A program made the position numbers and the translations under genes. A stretch of 64,000 nucleotides of DNA from Promicromonospora panici (GTDB lineage: Bacteria; Actinomycetota; Actinomycetes; Actinomycetales; Cellulomonadaceae). The notes under the pieces are model-generated. The model worked only from the letters and a program-made list of their open reading frames with translations, did not search any database and was not told the origin of the DNA. Positions 50,811 to 59,073 of this stretch are shown in pieces. The stretch's first letter is position 1. Each line of letters opens with the position of its first letter. Location of the stretch: positions 218,449 to 282,448 of the forward strand of contig NZ_UWYY01000007.1 of NCBI RefSeq assembly GCF_900608595.1, read 5' to 3'.

Positions 50811-51563
50811 TCAGCCGCGCAGGCCCAGGAACTCCGCCACGCGGTCGGACGCCGGAGCCGCCCGCAGCTCCTCCGGGGCGGCGACCTGGAGCAGCCGGCC
50901 CCGGTCCATCACGCCGATCCGGTCGGCGACGGCGGCCGCCTCGGCGTGGTCGTGCGTGACGAACACCGCCGTCGTACCGGTCTCGACCAGCGCCGCTCGC
51001 ACCTCGCCCGCGAGCCGCTCCCGGAGCTGCCGGTCGAGCGCGGAGAGCGGCTCGTCCAGCAGGAGCAGGCGCGGCCGCGGGGCCAGGGCCCGCGCGAGGG
51101 CCACCCGCTGCTGCTCCCCGCCCGACAGCGTGGGCACGGCCCGCTGCTCGTAGCCGGCGAGCCCCACCAGGTGGAGCAGCGTGGTCACCCGCACGTCCCG
51201 TTGGGCCCGGGACAGGTCCTGGGTCTCCAGCCCGTAGGCCACGTTGCGCCGCACGTCCCGGTGCGGGAACAGCTGCCCCTCCTGGAACATGAGCCCGAAC
51301 CGCCGCTTGTGCACCGGGACCCCGGCGAGGTCTTCGCCGTCGTACGAGACGGCGCCGCCCGCCAGGGGTTCCAGCCCGGCCACCGCGCGCAGCAGCGACG
51401 ACTTGCCGCACCCGCTCGGACCGAGCAGCGCGACCACCTCGCCGGGAGCGACCGTGAGCGACACCCGGTCCACCGCCGTGACACCGGTCGAGCCCCGCCC
51501 GCGGGCCGAGCCCGCCGAGAACCCGTACCGGACCGACACCTCCCGAACCTCCAGCCCCGCCAT
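50811..51563 (-). CDS. thiQ: Thiamine ABC transporter ATP-binding protein
   Basis: 250 residues. Walker A LLGPSGCGKSSLLRA (about 47), Q-loop FGLMFQEGQLF, signature TLSGGEQQRVALARALA, Walker B LLLLDEPLSALD and H-switch VFVTHDHAEAAAVADR. Powers the ThiP-like permease. The ATG overlaps the permease stop (TGATG), with GGAGGGGAG upstream. Third gene under the TPP riboswitch. Confidence 0.92.
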   Translation of the reverse strand: MAGLEVREVSVRYGFSAGSARGRGSTGVTAVDRVSLTVAPGEVVALLGPSGCGKSSLLRAVAGLEPLAGGAVSYDGEDLAGVPVHKRRFGLMFQEGQLFPHRDVRRNVAYGLETQDLSRAQRDVRVTTLLHLVGLAGYEQRAVPTLSGGEQQRVALARALAPRPRLLLLDEPLSALDRQLRERLAGEVRAALVETGTTAVFVTHDHAEAAAVADRIGVMDRGRLLQVAAPEELRAAPASDRVAEFLGLRG

Positions 51564-53269
51564 CAGAACTCCCCTCCGGCGCGCTCGTCGCGCAGTCGCT
51601 CCGCCACCATCATCACCGTCGCGGTCAGCGCGGCGAGCACCACCGACGCCGCGAGCGCCATCCCGTAGTTCTCGGCACCGGGCCGCCCGATGAGGCGGAA
51701 GATCACGACGGGCAGGGTGGCGCCGTCGGGCCGCGCGAGGAACGACGTCGCGCCGAACTCGCCGAGCGACACCGCGAACGCGAAGCCGGTGGCCAGCCCG
51801 ACGGACCGCAGGGCGATCGGCAGGTCCACGGTCCGCAGCACTCGGCCGGGGCCGGAGCCGAGCACCGCGGCAACCTCGCGCAGCCGCGGATCGATGGCCC
51901 GGAGCACCGGCAGCACGGTGCGTACGACGAGCGGCACGGCGACCACGGCCTGCGCGACGGGTACGAGCAGCCCGGAGGTGCGCAGGTCCACGCCGAGGAC
52001 CGGCTGGTCCATGGTGATGAGGAACCCGAAGCCGACGGTCACGGCGGACACGCCGAGCGGGAGCATGAACAGCCCGTCGAGGATCCCGACGGCGCGGCGC
52101 GCCCCCGCGGCCCGCGGCCGCCGGGACACGACAAGGGCCACGAGCCCGCCCACGACGAGCGAGAGCACCGTCGCGACCAGGGCGATGCGGAGCGAGGTGG
52201 CGGTGGCCTCCCACACGGTCACCACGAGCGCGTTCCGCTCGCCGGCCGTCCCGAGGGCCACGTAGTTGCCGAGGCCCCAGGACCCGTCGGGCTCCCGGAA
52301 GGACCGGGCGACCAGCCCGGCGAGCGGCAGCACCATGAGCCCGCCGACGATCGCCGCGCCCACCAGCGCGACCGTCAGGTCCGCGGGCGTACGCCAGGAC
52401 AGCGGCCGGGCCGCGCCGCGCGAGGGCACGAGCCGCAGCGCCGCCTCGCGCCGTCGACGGGCCCGCGCCGAGACGGCCAGGGCCGCCGAGATGACCACGA
52501 GCTGCAGGATCGACAGCACCGACGCGGCCCGCAGGTCCAGGAACTGGGTCGTGCGGGTCCAGATCTCGGTCTCGATGGTGCCGTACCGCACCCCGCCGAG
52601 CACCAGCACCACCCCGAACGCGGTGGCGCAGAACAGGAACACGACCGACGCCGCGGACGAGATCGCGGGCGCCAGGGACGGCAGCGTCACCGTCCGGAAC
52701 ACTCGCACGGGGCTCGCGCCGAGGGACGCGGCCGCCTGCTCGGTCCGCGGGTCGAGCCGCTCCCACAGCCCGCCGACCGTCCGCACCACCACCGACACGT
52801 TGAAGAAGACGAGCGCGACGACGATCCCGGCCAGCGACTCCTCGAGCCCGAGGAACCCCAGCGTGCCTCCGGGCGCGAACAAGGTGCGGAACGCGACGCC
52901 GACCACCACGGCCGGCAGCACGAACGGCACGGTCACGAGCCCGCGCACCAACGTGCGTCCCGGGAACGAGCGCCGGTACAGGAGGTAGGCGAGCGGCAGT
53001 CCGAGCAGTACCGAGAACGCGGTGCCGAGCACCGCCTGGGTCAGCGTGAGGCCCACGAGCCGCCACGTGCGCGGGCTCGACAGCACCTCGGTGAACCCGG
53101 TGAGGTCGAGCACGCCGTCGGGCACGAGACCGCGGGCGACGAGCGCGGCCACGGGCCACGCGAAGAAGATCATGAGGAAGCCGAGGGGGACGGCGACCGC
53201 CGTCCCCCAGAGCAGCCCCGCGGGCTTCAGGCCGAGCCTGAGACTCAGCCGACTACTGTCTCGGTCCAC
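51563..53269 (-). CDS. thiP: Thiamine ABC transporter permease, double-domain
   Basis: 568 residues with about twelve hydrophobic segments in two related halves. Each half has an ATPase-docking loop: AASLGASPVRVFRTVTLPSLAPAI (first) and EVAAVLGSGPGRVLRTVDLPIALR (second). This fused layout is typical of ThiP/FbpB permeases; the riboswitch and binding protein point to thiamine. GTG 53269 is in the SBP coding end (25-nt overlap), and no good start lies further downstream, so coupling is tight. The start could be a few codons off. Confidence 0.9.
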   Translation of the reverse strand: MDRDSSRLSLRLGLKPAGLLWGTAVAVPLGFLMIFFAWPVAALVARGLVPDGVLDLTGFTEVLSSPRTWRLVGLTLTQAVLGTAFSVLLGLPLAYLLYRRSFPGRTLVRGLVTVPFVLPAVVVGVAFRTLFAPGGTLGFLGLEESLAGIVVALVFFNVSVVVRTVGGLWERLDPRTEQAAASLGASPVRVFRTVTLPSLAPAISSAASVVFLFCATAFGVVLVLGGVRYGTIETEIWTRTTQFLDLRAASVLSILQLVVISAALAVSARARRRREAALRLVPSRGAARPLSWRTPADLTVALVGAAIVGGLMVLPLAGLVARSFREPDGSWGLGNYVALGTAGERNALVVTVWEATATSLRIALVATVLSLVVGGLVALVVSRRPRAAGARRAVGILDGLFMLPLGVSAVTVGFGFLITMDQPVLGVDLRTSGLLVPVAQAVVAVPLVVRTVLPVLRAIDPRLREVAAVLGSGPGRVLRTVDLPIALRSVGLATGFAFAVSLGEFGATSFLARPDGATLPVVIFRLIGRPGAENYGMALAASVVLAALTATVMMVAERLRDERAGGEF

Positions 53270-54333
53270 CGCTGGATCCACTCGTCGCGATGCTCGCTCA
53301 CCTCGGCGGGCTCCACCTCGAACGGGGCGTCGGCCTGGGGCGCGAACTTCTGCCAGTCCTTCGGCAGCTCCACCGAGGAGTCGGCCGGGTACATGTACAT
53401 CGACTCCGGCAGCGCGGCCTGGACGTCCTGGGTGAGCAGGAAGTCCACCAGCGCCCGCGCGCCCTCGGGGTTGTCCGCCCCGGCCAGTACGCCGGCGTAC
53501 TCGACCTGCCGGAAGCACGTCTCCAGCAGGGCGCTCGTGGTCGTCTCGGAGCCGTCCTCGCTCACCGTGAACGCCGGCGACGTCGCGTACGACAGCGCGA
53601 GCGGCCGTTCGCCGCCCTCACCCGCGCCGGAGAAGTCCACGTAGTAGGCGTCCTCCCAGGAGTCGGCGACCCTGACGCCGTTGTCCACGAGGGAGGCCCA
53701 GTAGTCCTCGAACCCGTCCTCGCCGAACGCCCCGATGGTCGCGAGCAGGAAGGCGAGCCCGGGGGACGACGTCGCCGGGTTGGTCACCACGAGCAGGTCC
53801 TTGTACTCCGGGTCGGCCAGGTCCTCCAGGGTCTTCGGCACCTCCAGACCGGACTCCTCGAACCACGTCTCGTCCGCGTTCACGCACACGTCGCCCTGGT
53901 CGATCGGGGTGAGCGCCCCGCCGACCTGCTCGGCGCCGTCGGGCAGGTCGGCGGGGGTGTACTCCTCGACCACTCCCGCCTCCAGCGCGCGGGACGCGAA
54001 CGTGTTGTCGATGCCGAACACGGCGTCGCCGAGCGGGGAGTCCTTGGTCAGCACGAGCTGGTTCACCAGGGTCCCGGCGTCGCCCGCGGCACTGACCTCG
54101 ACGGTCAGCCCGGACTCCTGCTCGAACTCGCTGATCAGCTTGTCGTCGAGCGCCCAGGAGTCGTGGGTCACCAGGGTCACGGTGCCCGACGCCGACGGAT
54201 CGCCCCCGTCGGCCCCGGAATCGCCGGATCCCGAGCCGCCGGCACAGCCGGCGGCCAGCAGGGCGACGGCGGCCGCCCCCGCGACCGTCCCGGCATGCAC
54301 GGTGCCCCCGCGGGCACCCGAAAGACGCAACAT
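53245..54333 (-). CDS. thiB: Thiamine-binding lipoprotein of ABC transporter
   Basis: 362 residues. Lipobox LLAAGC (Cys about 30). ThiB/TbpA signature at the start of the mature part: VTLVTHDSWALDDKLISEFEQESGLTVEV, then GDAVFGIDNTFASRALEAGV and VVTNPATSSPGLAFLLATIGAFG. It binds thiamine or its phosphates at the cell surface. First gene of thiB-thiP-thiQ, directly downstream of a TPP riboswitch, which makes the substrate assignment strong. Confidence 0.93.
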   Translation of the reverse strand: MLRLSGARGGTVHAGTVAGAAAVALLAAGCAGGSGSGDSGADGGDPSASGTVTLVTHDSWALDDKLISEFEQESGLTVEVSAAGDAGTLVNQLVLTKDSPLGDAVFGIDNTFASRALEAGVVEEYTPADLPDGAEQVGGALTPIDQGDVCVNADETWFEESGLEVPKTLEDLADPEYKDLLVVTNPATSSPGLAFLLATIGAFGEDGFEDYWASLVDNGVRVADSWEDAYYVDFSGAGEGGERPLALSYATSPAFTVSEDGSETTTSALLETCFRQVEYAGVLAGADNPEGARALVDFLLTQDVQAALPESMYMYPADSSVELPKDWQKFAPQADAPFEVEPAEVSEHRDEWIQRWTETVVG

Positions 54334-54340
54334 CGTGCCT

Positions 54341-54424
54341 CGACTTCCTCCGCCGGCGTTAACCGGATCAGGTTCAAGGGTCTGCGGTTTTCCGCACTCT
54401 CAGCGCCGTGGGGCGCTCCCCTGT
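54341..54424 (-). promoter_or_regulatory. TPP riboswitch (THI box) in the thiB leader
   Basis: On the minus strand: a GGGGAGC-type start, the conserved CTGAGAGTGCGG element, ACCCTTGAACCTGATCCGG and TTAACGCCGGCGGAGGAAG, ending 8 nt before the thiB ATG. These are the diagnostic thiamine-pyrophosphate-binding segments. The 3' end holds the GGAGGA ribosome site, so TPP binding probably blocks translation initiation and lowers import when thiamine is plentiful. Confidence 0.96.
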
Positions 54425-54469
54425 CGTGTCCAGCCAGCCTACTGTCCCGTAGGGGGCTACGGTGGAGCG

Positions 54470-54751
54470 GTGGCGCAGATTGAGACGGAACAGACACTCG
54501 CCGAGAAGGTCGGCACTCTCGCCCTGACGCTCGCGGCCGGCTGGGTCGCGCAGAAGGCGGTGAGCATGATCTGGAAGGGCGTGACGGGTGACGACGCGCC
54601 CAACAAGCCGGACGACCCGGAGCTGGACCTGGTGCAGGCCACGGTGTTCGCGGCGGTAGCCGCCGGGACCGCAGTGCTCGCCAAGCGTCTGGCGGCCAAG
54701 GGCGCGCACAAGGCCGCCCTGGGGCTCGCCGCCCGCCGTTCGGCGCGCTGA
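54470..54751 (+). CDS. DUF4235 small membrane protein
   Basis: 93 residues. GTG at 54470 with TACGGT 6 nt upstream (leaderless) and a weak GGAGCG overlap. Two hydrophobic segments (VGTLALTLAAGWVAQKAVSMIWKGV; ATVFAAVAAGTAVLAKRLAAKGA) flank PDDPELDLVQA. The DUF4235 family is widespread in actinobacteria and unstudied. Divergent from thiB; the riboswitch leader lies between. Confidence 0.82.
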   Translation: MAQIETEQTLAEKVGTLALTLAAGWVAQKAVSMIWKGVTGDDAPNKPDDPELDLVQATVFAAVAAGTAVLAKRLAAKGAHKAALGLAARRSAR

Positions 54752-54809
54752 ACCCCAGAGCGGCCTCACGCCCGGGCCCCGGGCTCTCCGCCCAGGCCCC
54801 GGGCCGGGC

Positions 54810-55586
54810 TCAGCCCGCGAGCTTGCGCGGCCGCCGGGTCAGCAGCGGGTCGTGGCCCCGCGGCCGCCCCACTGGTTCGACGCCGTCGAGCGCACGCGTC
54901 ACAGCGGCCTGCGTGAGGCCGCGCTTCCCGTTCTCCGCCCGTAGCCCGGCCATGACCTGGTCGGCCGCCAGGCGCAGCGGGACGCCCGCCCTGCTCGCGG
55001 CGTCGAGCAGCAGGTGGCCCGCTGCCTCGTCGTCCACGCCGCTCACCGCGACGATCGCACCCTTGGCCTGCTCGATCACCGCCTGGCTGACGAAGGCTCG
55101 GGTCACGACGCCGTCCGACCGGCGGGCCAGCGCCTCCTTCTGGACCGGCGTGACGTCGATGACGTACCCGACCAGCTCCGGCTGCCGGTCCCGGCCGCCG
55201 CGCCTGCCCTGGCCGATGACGACCAGCGACCGCGTGCGGCCCCTCCGGTCCACGATCCGGTGCGAGCACGCGAACGGCCTGCCGAGCCGGAGTGCCTCGG
55301 TGGCGGCGCGAACCACCCGCGCGCGGTCGTCAGGGTGCTTCCGGGAGCGCAGCGCCTCGAGGCTCGGTTCGACCTCGTGCGGCCTCCATCCGTGCATGGT
55401 GTAGACCTCGTCCGACCACCACCAGCTCCCCGAGCCGAGCTCGACGCGATAGCGGCCGACAAGAAGGTTGGTCCCCAGACCGAGAGCCTGTGCCAGATCA
55501 CCCGCCGAGATGTCCGGTGACGGTGTCGCGGTGTCGCCTCCGGCGCCGTCCACGACAGTGAGCCTGGGCTGCTTGAAAGGGGGCAT
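54810..55586 (-). CDS. PAS-ANTAR domain regulator
   Basis: 258 residues. PAS domain ~30-150 (GRYRVELGSGSWWWSDEVYTMHGWRP, KHPDDRARVVRAATEALRLGRPFACSHRIVDRRGRTRSLVVIGQGRR), then ANTAR ~165-220 (VSQAVIEQAKGAIVAVSGVDDEAAGHLLLDAASRAGVPLRLAADQV). ANTAR binds paired RNA hairpins and prevents termination. PAS suggests a sensed cue. ATG 55586 set by GGGAGGGACAC. No target hairpin pair identified. A 48-bp palindrome lies 101 bp upstream, in the shared divergent region. Confidence 0.86.
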   Translation of the reverse strand: MPPFKQPRLTVVDGAGGDTATPSPDISAGDLAQALGLGTNLLVGRYRVELGSGSWWWSDEVYTMHGWRPHEVEPSLEALRSRKHPDDRARVVRAATEALRLGRPFACSHRIVDRRGRTRSLVVIGQGRRGGRDRQPELVGYVIDVTPVQKEALARRSDGVVTRAFVSQAVIEQAKGAIVAVSGVDDEAAGHLLLDAASRAGVPLRLAADQVMAGLRAENGKRGLTQAAVTRALDGVEPVGRPRGHDPLLTRRPRKLAG

Positions 55587-55686
55587 GTGTCCCTCCCAGA
55601 TCCAATGCGGACCGGGAGCCGCTTCATGACTCCGCGTTCTTGATTGTAGAGCGGTTCTCCACGATCGGGCAGCCCTACCCGTCGCC

Positions 55687-55734
55687 ACGTGTCAGACGTA
55701 CAGGTCACCGGGGTGACCTGTACGTCTGACACGT
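55687..55734. repeat. 48-bp palindrome, GTGTCAGACGTAC family
   Basis: 23-nt perfect arms (ACGTGTCAGACGTACAGGTC...) around GG. It lies between divergent starts of the PAS-ANTAR gene (55586) and the FAD/Rieske gene (55823). Differs from the 19657 copy at a symmetric pair, as if both arms had changed together. Confidence 0.9.
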
Positions 55735-55822
55735 CGGACGGCGGGCGCGCTGCGAGCGCCCGGCCCTCGTGCCAGCCTGAAGAGGCCCGCCCAGGGACCG
55801 ACCACGGCACAGGAGGCGCACC

Positions 55823-57247
55823 GTGAGCGAGACCTCGTACGACGCGACGACGGAGCCCGACGACACCGGCAGCGGCGCCTCGGGGATCATGGCCCCGGGC
55901 CCGCTGCGCACCGACGTGGCGGTGGTCGGCGCGGGCCTCACCGGCGTCGTCACCGCCCAGCTGCTGGCCGAGGGCGGCGCAAACGTCGTGGTGCTCGACG
56001 CCGGGACCGCCCGCTCGACCACCACGGCCCGCTCGACCGGCAAGCTCTCCGTGCTGCAGGGCACCCGGCTCGCGCGCATCGCCCGGCACGGCGACGACGT
56101 CGTGCGCGACTACCTCGCGGCGGGCTTCGCGGGGCTCGGGTGGCTGCGCCGCACCATGGAGGACCTGAACGTGCCGGTCGAGAACCGGGACGACCTGACC
56201 GTCGCGACCACCCCCGAGCAGGTGGCCGACGTCGACGCCGTGCTCGCGACCTGCGCCCGGCAGGGCCTCGCCGCGCAGTGGGAGGAGGACCCGCCGTATC
56301 CCGCGCGGTCCCTCGGCGCGGTGCGCCTGCCCGGCCAGGCCCAGGTCGACCCGCTGCGCATGCTCTCGGCGCTGCGCGCCCGCCTGCGCTCGCGCGGCGT
56401 CCCGGTGCACGACGGCGTCCGGGTCCGGCAGGTGCGCCGGCTCCGGAACGGCGTCGCGCTGCGCACCACCCGCGGCACCGTGCTCGCCGACCGCGTGGTG
56501 CTGGCCACCGGGGTCCCGCCCGGGCGCGAGGGCGGTCTGTTCCTCCGGCTGGAGGCGGGCCGCAGCCTGCTGACCACGTGGGAGGTGCCCGACCGCACGG
56601 CGCTGCCGCCGGGATTCGCCGAGACCATGTCGATCACCGCCGGGTCGCCCGTGCGTTCGCTCCGCATGGCCGGCGGGCTGCTCATGGTGGGCGGCGAGGG
56701 ATTCGTCGTCGGCCGGGAGCGCGACCCCGCCCGCCGGCTGGCCGTGCTCGACGAGTGGGCCCGCGTGCATCTGCCGGTGGACACTCCCCACCACGCCTGG
56801 GCGGCCCAGGACTACACGAGCGATACCGGGCTGCCGCTCGTCGGACCGGCCGTCCCCGGCGACGAGCGCGTGCTCGTCGCGACCGGCTACGCCAAGTGGG
56901 GTCTCACGAACGGAGCGGCCGCCGGGCTGGCGCTCGCCGGTCGCATCCTCGGCGACCCCGTGGAGTGGGGTCCGACGCTCGAGCCGTGGGCCCGCCCGCC
57001 CACGCCGAGCGCCCGCATCGCGGCCACCTTCGGCGAGCAGTCCACGGGCTGGGCCTGCGCGGTGGCCCGCCCGTCGGGACAGCGGCCAGGTGTCACGCGC
57101 GTGTCCCGGATCTGCCCGCACATGGGCGGCGTCGTGCGCTGGAACGACCAGGAGCAGTCCTGGGACTGCCCCGTGCACGGCTCGCGTTTCGGCCCGGACG
57201 GCACCCTGCTCGAAGGACCCGCGACGGAGGGCCTGGCACGGCGCTGA
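55823..57247 (+). CDS. FAD-dependent oxidoreductase with C-terminal Rieske [2Fe-2S] domain
   Basis: 474 residues. FAD-binding DVAVVGAGLTGVVTAQLLAEGGANVVVLDAG (about 30-60). DAO-like body with GKLSVLQGTRLARIARHG. Rieske ligands: CPHMGGVVRW (about 430) and CPVHGSRF (about 452), giving the C-x-H...C-x-x-H pattern. Members oxidise amines or other small metabolites and pass electrons through the cluster. GTG 55823 with AGGAGG. Substrate unknown; no ferredoxin nearby. Confidence 0.9.
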   Translation: MSETSYDATTEPDDTGSGASGIMAPGPLRTDVAVVGAGLTGVVTAQLLAEGGANVVVLDAGTARSTTTARSTGKLSVLQGTRLARIARHGDDVVRDYLAAGFAGLGWLRRTMEDLNVPVENRDDLTVATTPEQVADVDAVLATCARQGLAAQWEEDPPYPARSLGAVRLPGQAQVDPLRMLSALRARLRSRGVPVHDGVRVRQVRRLRNGVALRTTRGTVLADRVVLATGVPPGREGGLFLRLEAGRSLLTTWEVPDRTALPPGFAETMSITAGSPVRSLRMAGGLLMVGGEGFVVGRERDPARRLAVLDEWARVHLPVDTPHHAWAAQDYTSDTGLPLVGPAVPGDERVLVATGYAKWGLTNGAAAGLALAGRILGDPVEWGPTLEPWARPPTPSARIAATFGEQSTGWACAVARPSGQRPGVTRVSRICPHMGGVVRWNDQEQSWDCPVHGSRFGPDGTLLEGPATEGLARR

Positions 57248-57272
57248 CCTGCACATATGCTGCAAATGGGGG

Positions 57273-57310
57273 GCCGAGAAGCGGTTCAAGAGCCGAGAAG
57301 CGGTTCGAGA
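57273..57310. repeat. Tandem 19-bp direct repeat upstream of the glycan operon
   Basis: GCCGAGAAGCGGTTCAAGA then GCCGAGAAGCGGTTCGAGA, directly adjacent, one difference. It lies 75 bp before the carbamoyltransferase start, so it may be a regulator binding array. Confidence 0.6.
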
Positions 57311-57384
57311 TGCGAGTGGTTCCCCGGCCGGTGAACGTTGAAGAACCGGAAGAAGCCCGGTGACGACCATCCGTGGAGATCACT

Positions 57385-59073
57385 GTGCGAGTTCTCGGTG
57401 TGAATGCCCTCTTCCACGACCCGTCGGCGGCTCTCGTCGTGGACGGTCACATCCTCGCAGCGGCCGAGGAGGAACGCTTCACCCGGCGTAAGCACGGCAA
57501 GCGCCCGGTCCCGTTCGCGGCCTGGGAGCTGCCGGAGCAGGCGATGCGCTGGTGCCTCGACGTCGGCGGCCTGGCACCCGAGGACCTGGACGCCGTGGCG
57601 TACTCGTTCGACCCAGCGCTGGCCAAGCCGTCCGACGAGATGGGCCTGCCCGACCCGTGGGACTGGCTGCGCCTGCGCTACGCCGAGCGCGCGCCACAGT
57701 TCATCGCCACCGCGCTGCCCGGGCTGAGCCCCGGCGCCGTGCGGTTCGTCCCGCACGAGGTGGCGCACGCCGCCTCGGCGGCACTCGCCTCCCCGTTCGA
57801 CGCATGCGGCGTCATGTCGCTCGACGGCCGCGGCGAACGTTCCTCGTTCCTCGCGGGCAGGTACGACGGCGGGCAGCTCGAGGTGCTCGCGAGCCAGGAG
57901 CTCCCGCACTCCCTTGGTCTGGTCTACGAGTCCCTGACCGAGCACCTCGGCTTCCTGCGGTCGAGCGACGAGTACAAGGTGATGGCGCTCGCCTCCTACG
58001 GGCGGCCTCGGTTCCTGCCTCAGCTGCGGGAGCTGTTGCGCACCACGTCCGACGGCGGGTTCGTGGCCGAGGCGCCCGACTGGTCGCGGTGGGCGGCGCC
58101 GGCCACCCCGGGCGCGCTCACCGAGCCCGCCGGCGCGGGCGGCCTGCCGCCCGACCAGGCGGACCTGGCGGCGTCGGTCCAGGTCCGGCTCGAGGAGCTC
58201 CTCGTCGAGCTGGCCACGACGCTGCACGAGCGGACCGGTGACCGCGCCCTCGCCCTGGCCGGCGGCACCGCACTGAACTGCGTGGCGAACTCGCGGCTGT
58301 GGCGCGAGACGCCCTTCGAGCAGGTGTGGGTGCAGCCCGCCGCGGGCGACGCGGGCACCGCCCTGGGCGCCGCCCTCCAGCTCACGGCGGAGGCGGGCGT
58401 GCCCACCGCGCCCATGGAGTCGGCCGCGCTGGGCCCTTCCTGGTCCGACGACGACCTGGCCCGAGCCCTGCGGACGGCTCGTGTGCCGTTCACGACACCG
58501 GCCGACCTGCCGGACCAGGTGGCCGGAGTGCTGGCCGACGACGGGATGGTGGCCTGGTTCGACGGCCGCTCCGAGTTCGGGCCGCGCGCGCTGGGCCGGC
58601 GCTCGCTGCTGGCGCACCCGGGACACCGGGCCAATACCGAGCGGCTCAACCTGGTCAAGGGCCGGGAGCAGTTCCGGCCGGTCGCCCCGATGGTGCTCCT
58701 GGAGGACGCCGGGGACATCTTCTCGGGCGGCCCGATCCCCAGTCCCTACATGCTGTTCGTCCACGATGTCGCGCCCGGCTGGCGGGACCGGATCCCGGCG
58801 ACCGTCCACGTGGACGGCACCGCCCGGATCCAGACGGTGGACGGCTCGCAGCCGCGGCTGCAGGCGATGCTGCGGGCGTTCCGGGCACGCACCGGGCTGC
58901 CGGTCGTGGTGAACACCAGCCTCAACACCGCGGGCCGCCCCATGGTGGACAGCCCGCGCGACGCGCTCGAGCTCTTCGGCTCAGCGCCCGTCGACGCCCT
59001 GGTCATGGGGCCCCACCTGGTCCGGCGAGCGGACCTGTACGCGCCGGCCCCGCTGTCCGGAGGTGCCGTATGA
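57385..59073 (+). CDS. NodU/CmcH-family carbamoyltransferase
   Basis: 562 residues. N-terminal Kae1/ASKHA-like domain: VNALFHDPSAALVVDGHILAAAEEERFTRRKHGKRP, with FVPHEVAHAASAAL supplying metal-binding His. C-terminal YrdC-like-fold domain: LALAGGTALNCVANS, WFDGRSEFGPRALGRRSLLAHP, RPVAPMVL, LPVVVNTSLNTAGRP. Family members make carbamoyl esters on sugars, antibiotics or Nod factors from carbamoyl phosphate. GTG 57385 is preferred (GGAG 6 nt before) over GTG 57373. The ATGA overlap with the next gene starts a chain of five coupled genes. Here the acceptor is probably a sugar of the glycan. Confidence 0.92.
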   Translation: MRVLGVNALFHDPSAALVVDGHILAAAEEERFTRRKHGKRPVPFAAWELPEQAMRWCLDVGGLAPEDLDAVAYSFDPALAKPSDEMGLPDPWDWLRLRYAERAPQFIATALPGLSPGAVRFVPHEVAHAASAALASPFDACGVMSLDGRGERSSFLAGRYDGGQLEVLASQELPHSLGLVYESLTEHLGFLRSSDEYKVMALASYGRPRFLPQLRELLRTTSDGGFVAEAPDWSRWAAPATPGALTEPAGAGGLPPDQADLAASVQVRLEELLVELATTLHERTGDRALALAGGTALNCVANSRLWRETPFEQVWVQPAAGDAGTALGAALQLTAEAGVPTAPMESAALGPSWSDDDLARALRTARVPFTTPADLPDQVAGVLADDGMVAWFDGRSEFGPRALGRRSLLAHPGHRANTERLNLVKGREQFRPVAPMVLLEDAGDIFSGGPIPSPYMLFVHDVAPGWRDRIPATVHVDGTARIQTVDGSQPRLQAMLRAFRARTGLPVVVNTSLNTAGRPMVDSPRDALELFGSAPVDALVMGPHLVRRADLYAPAPLSGGAV

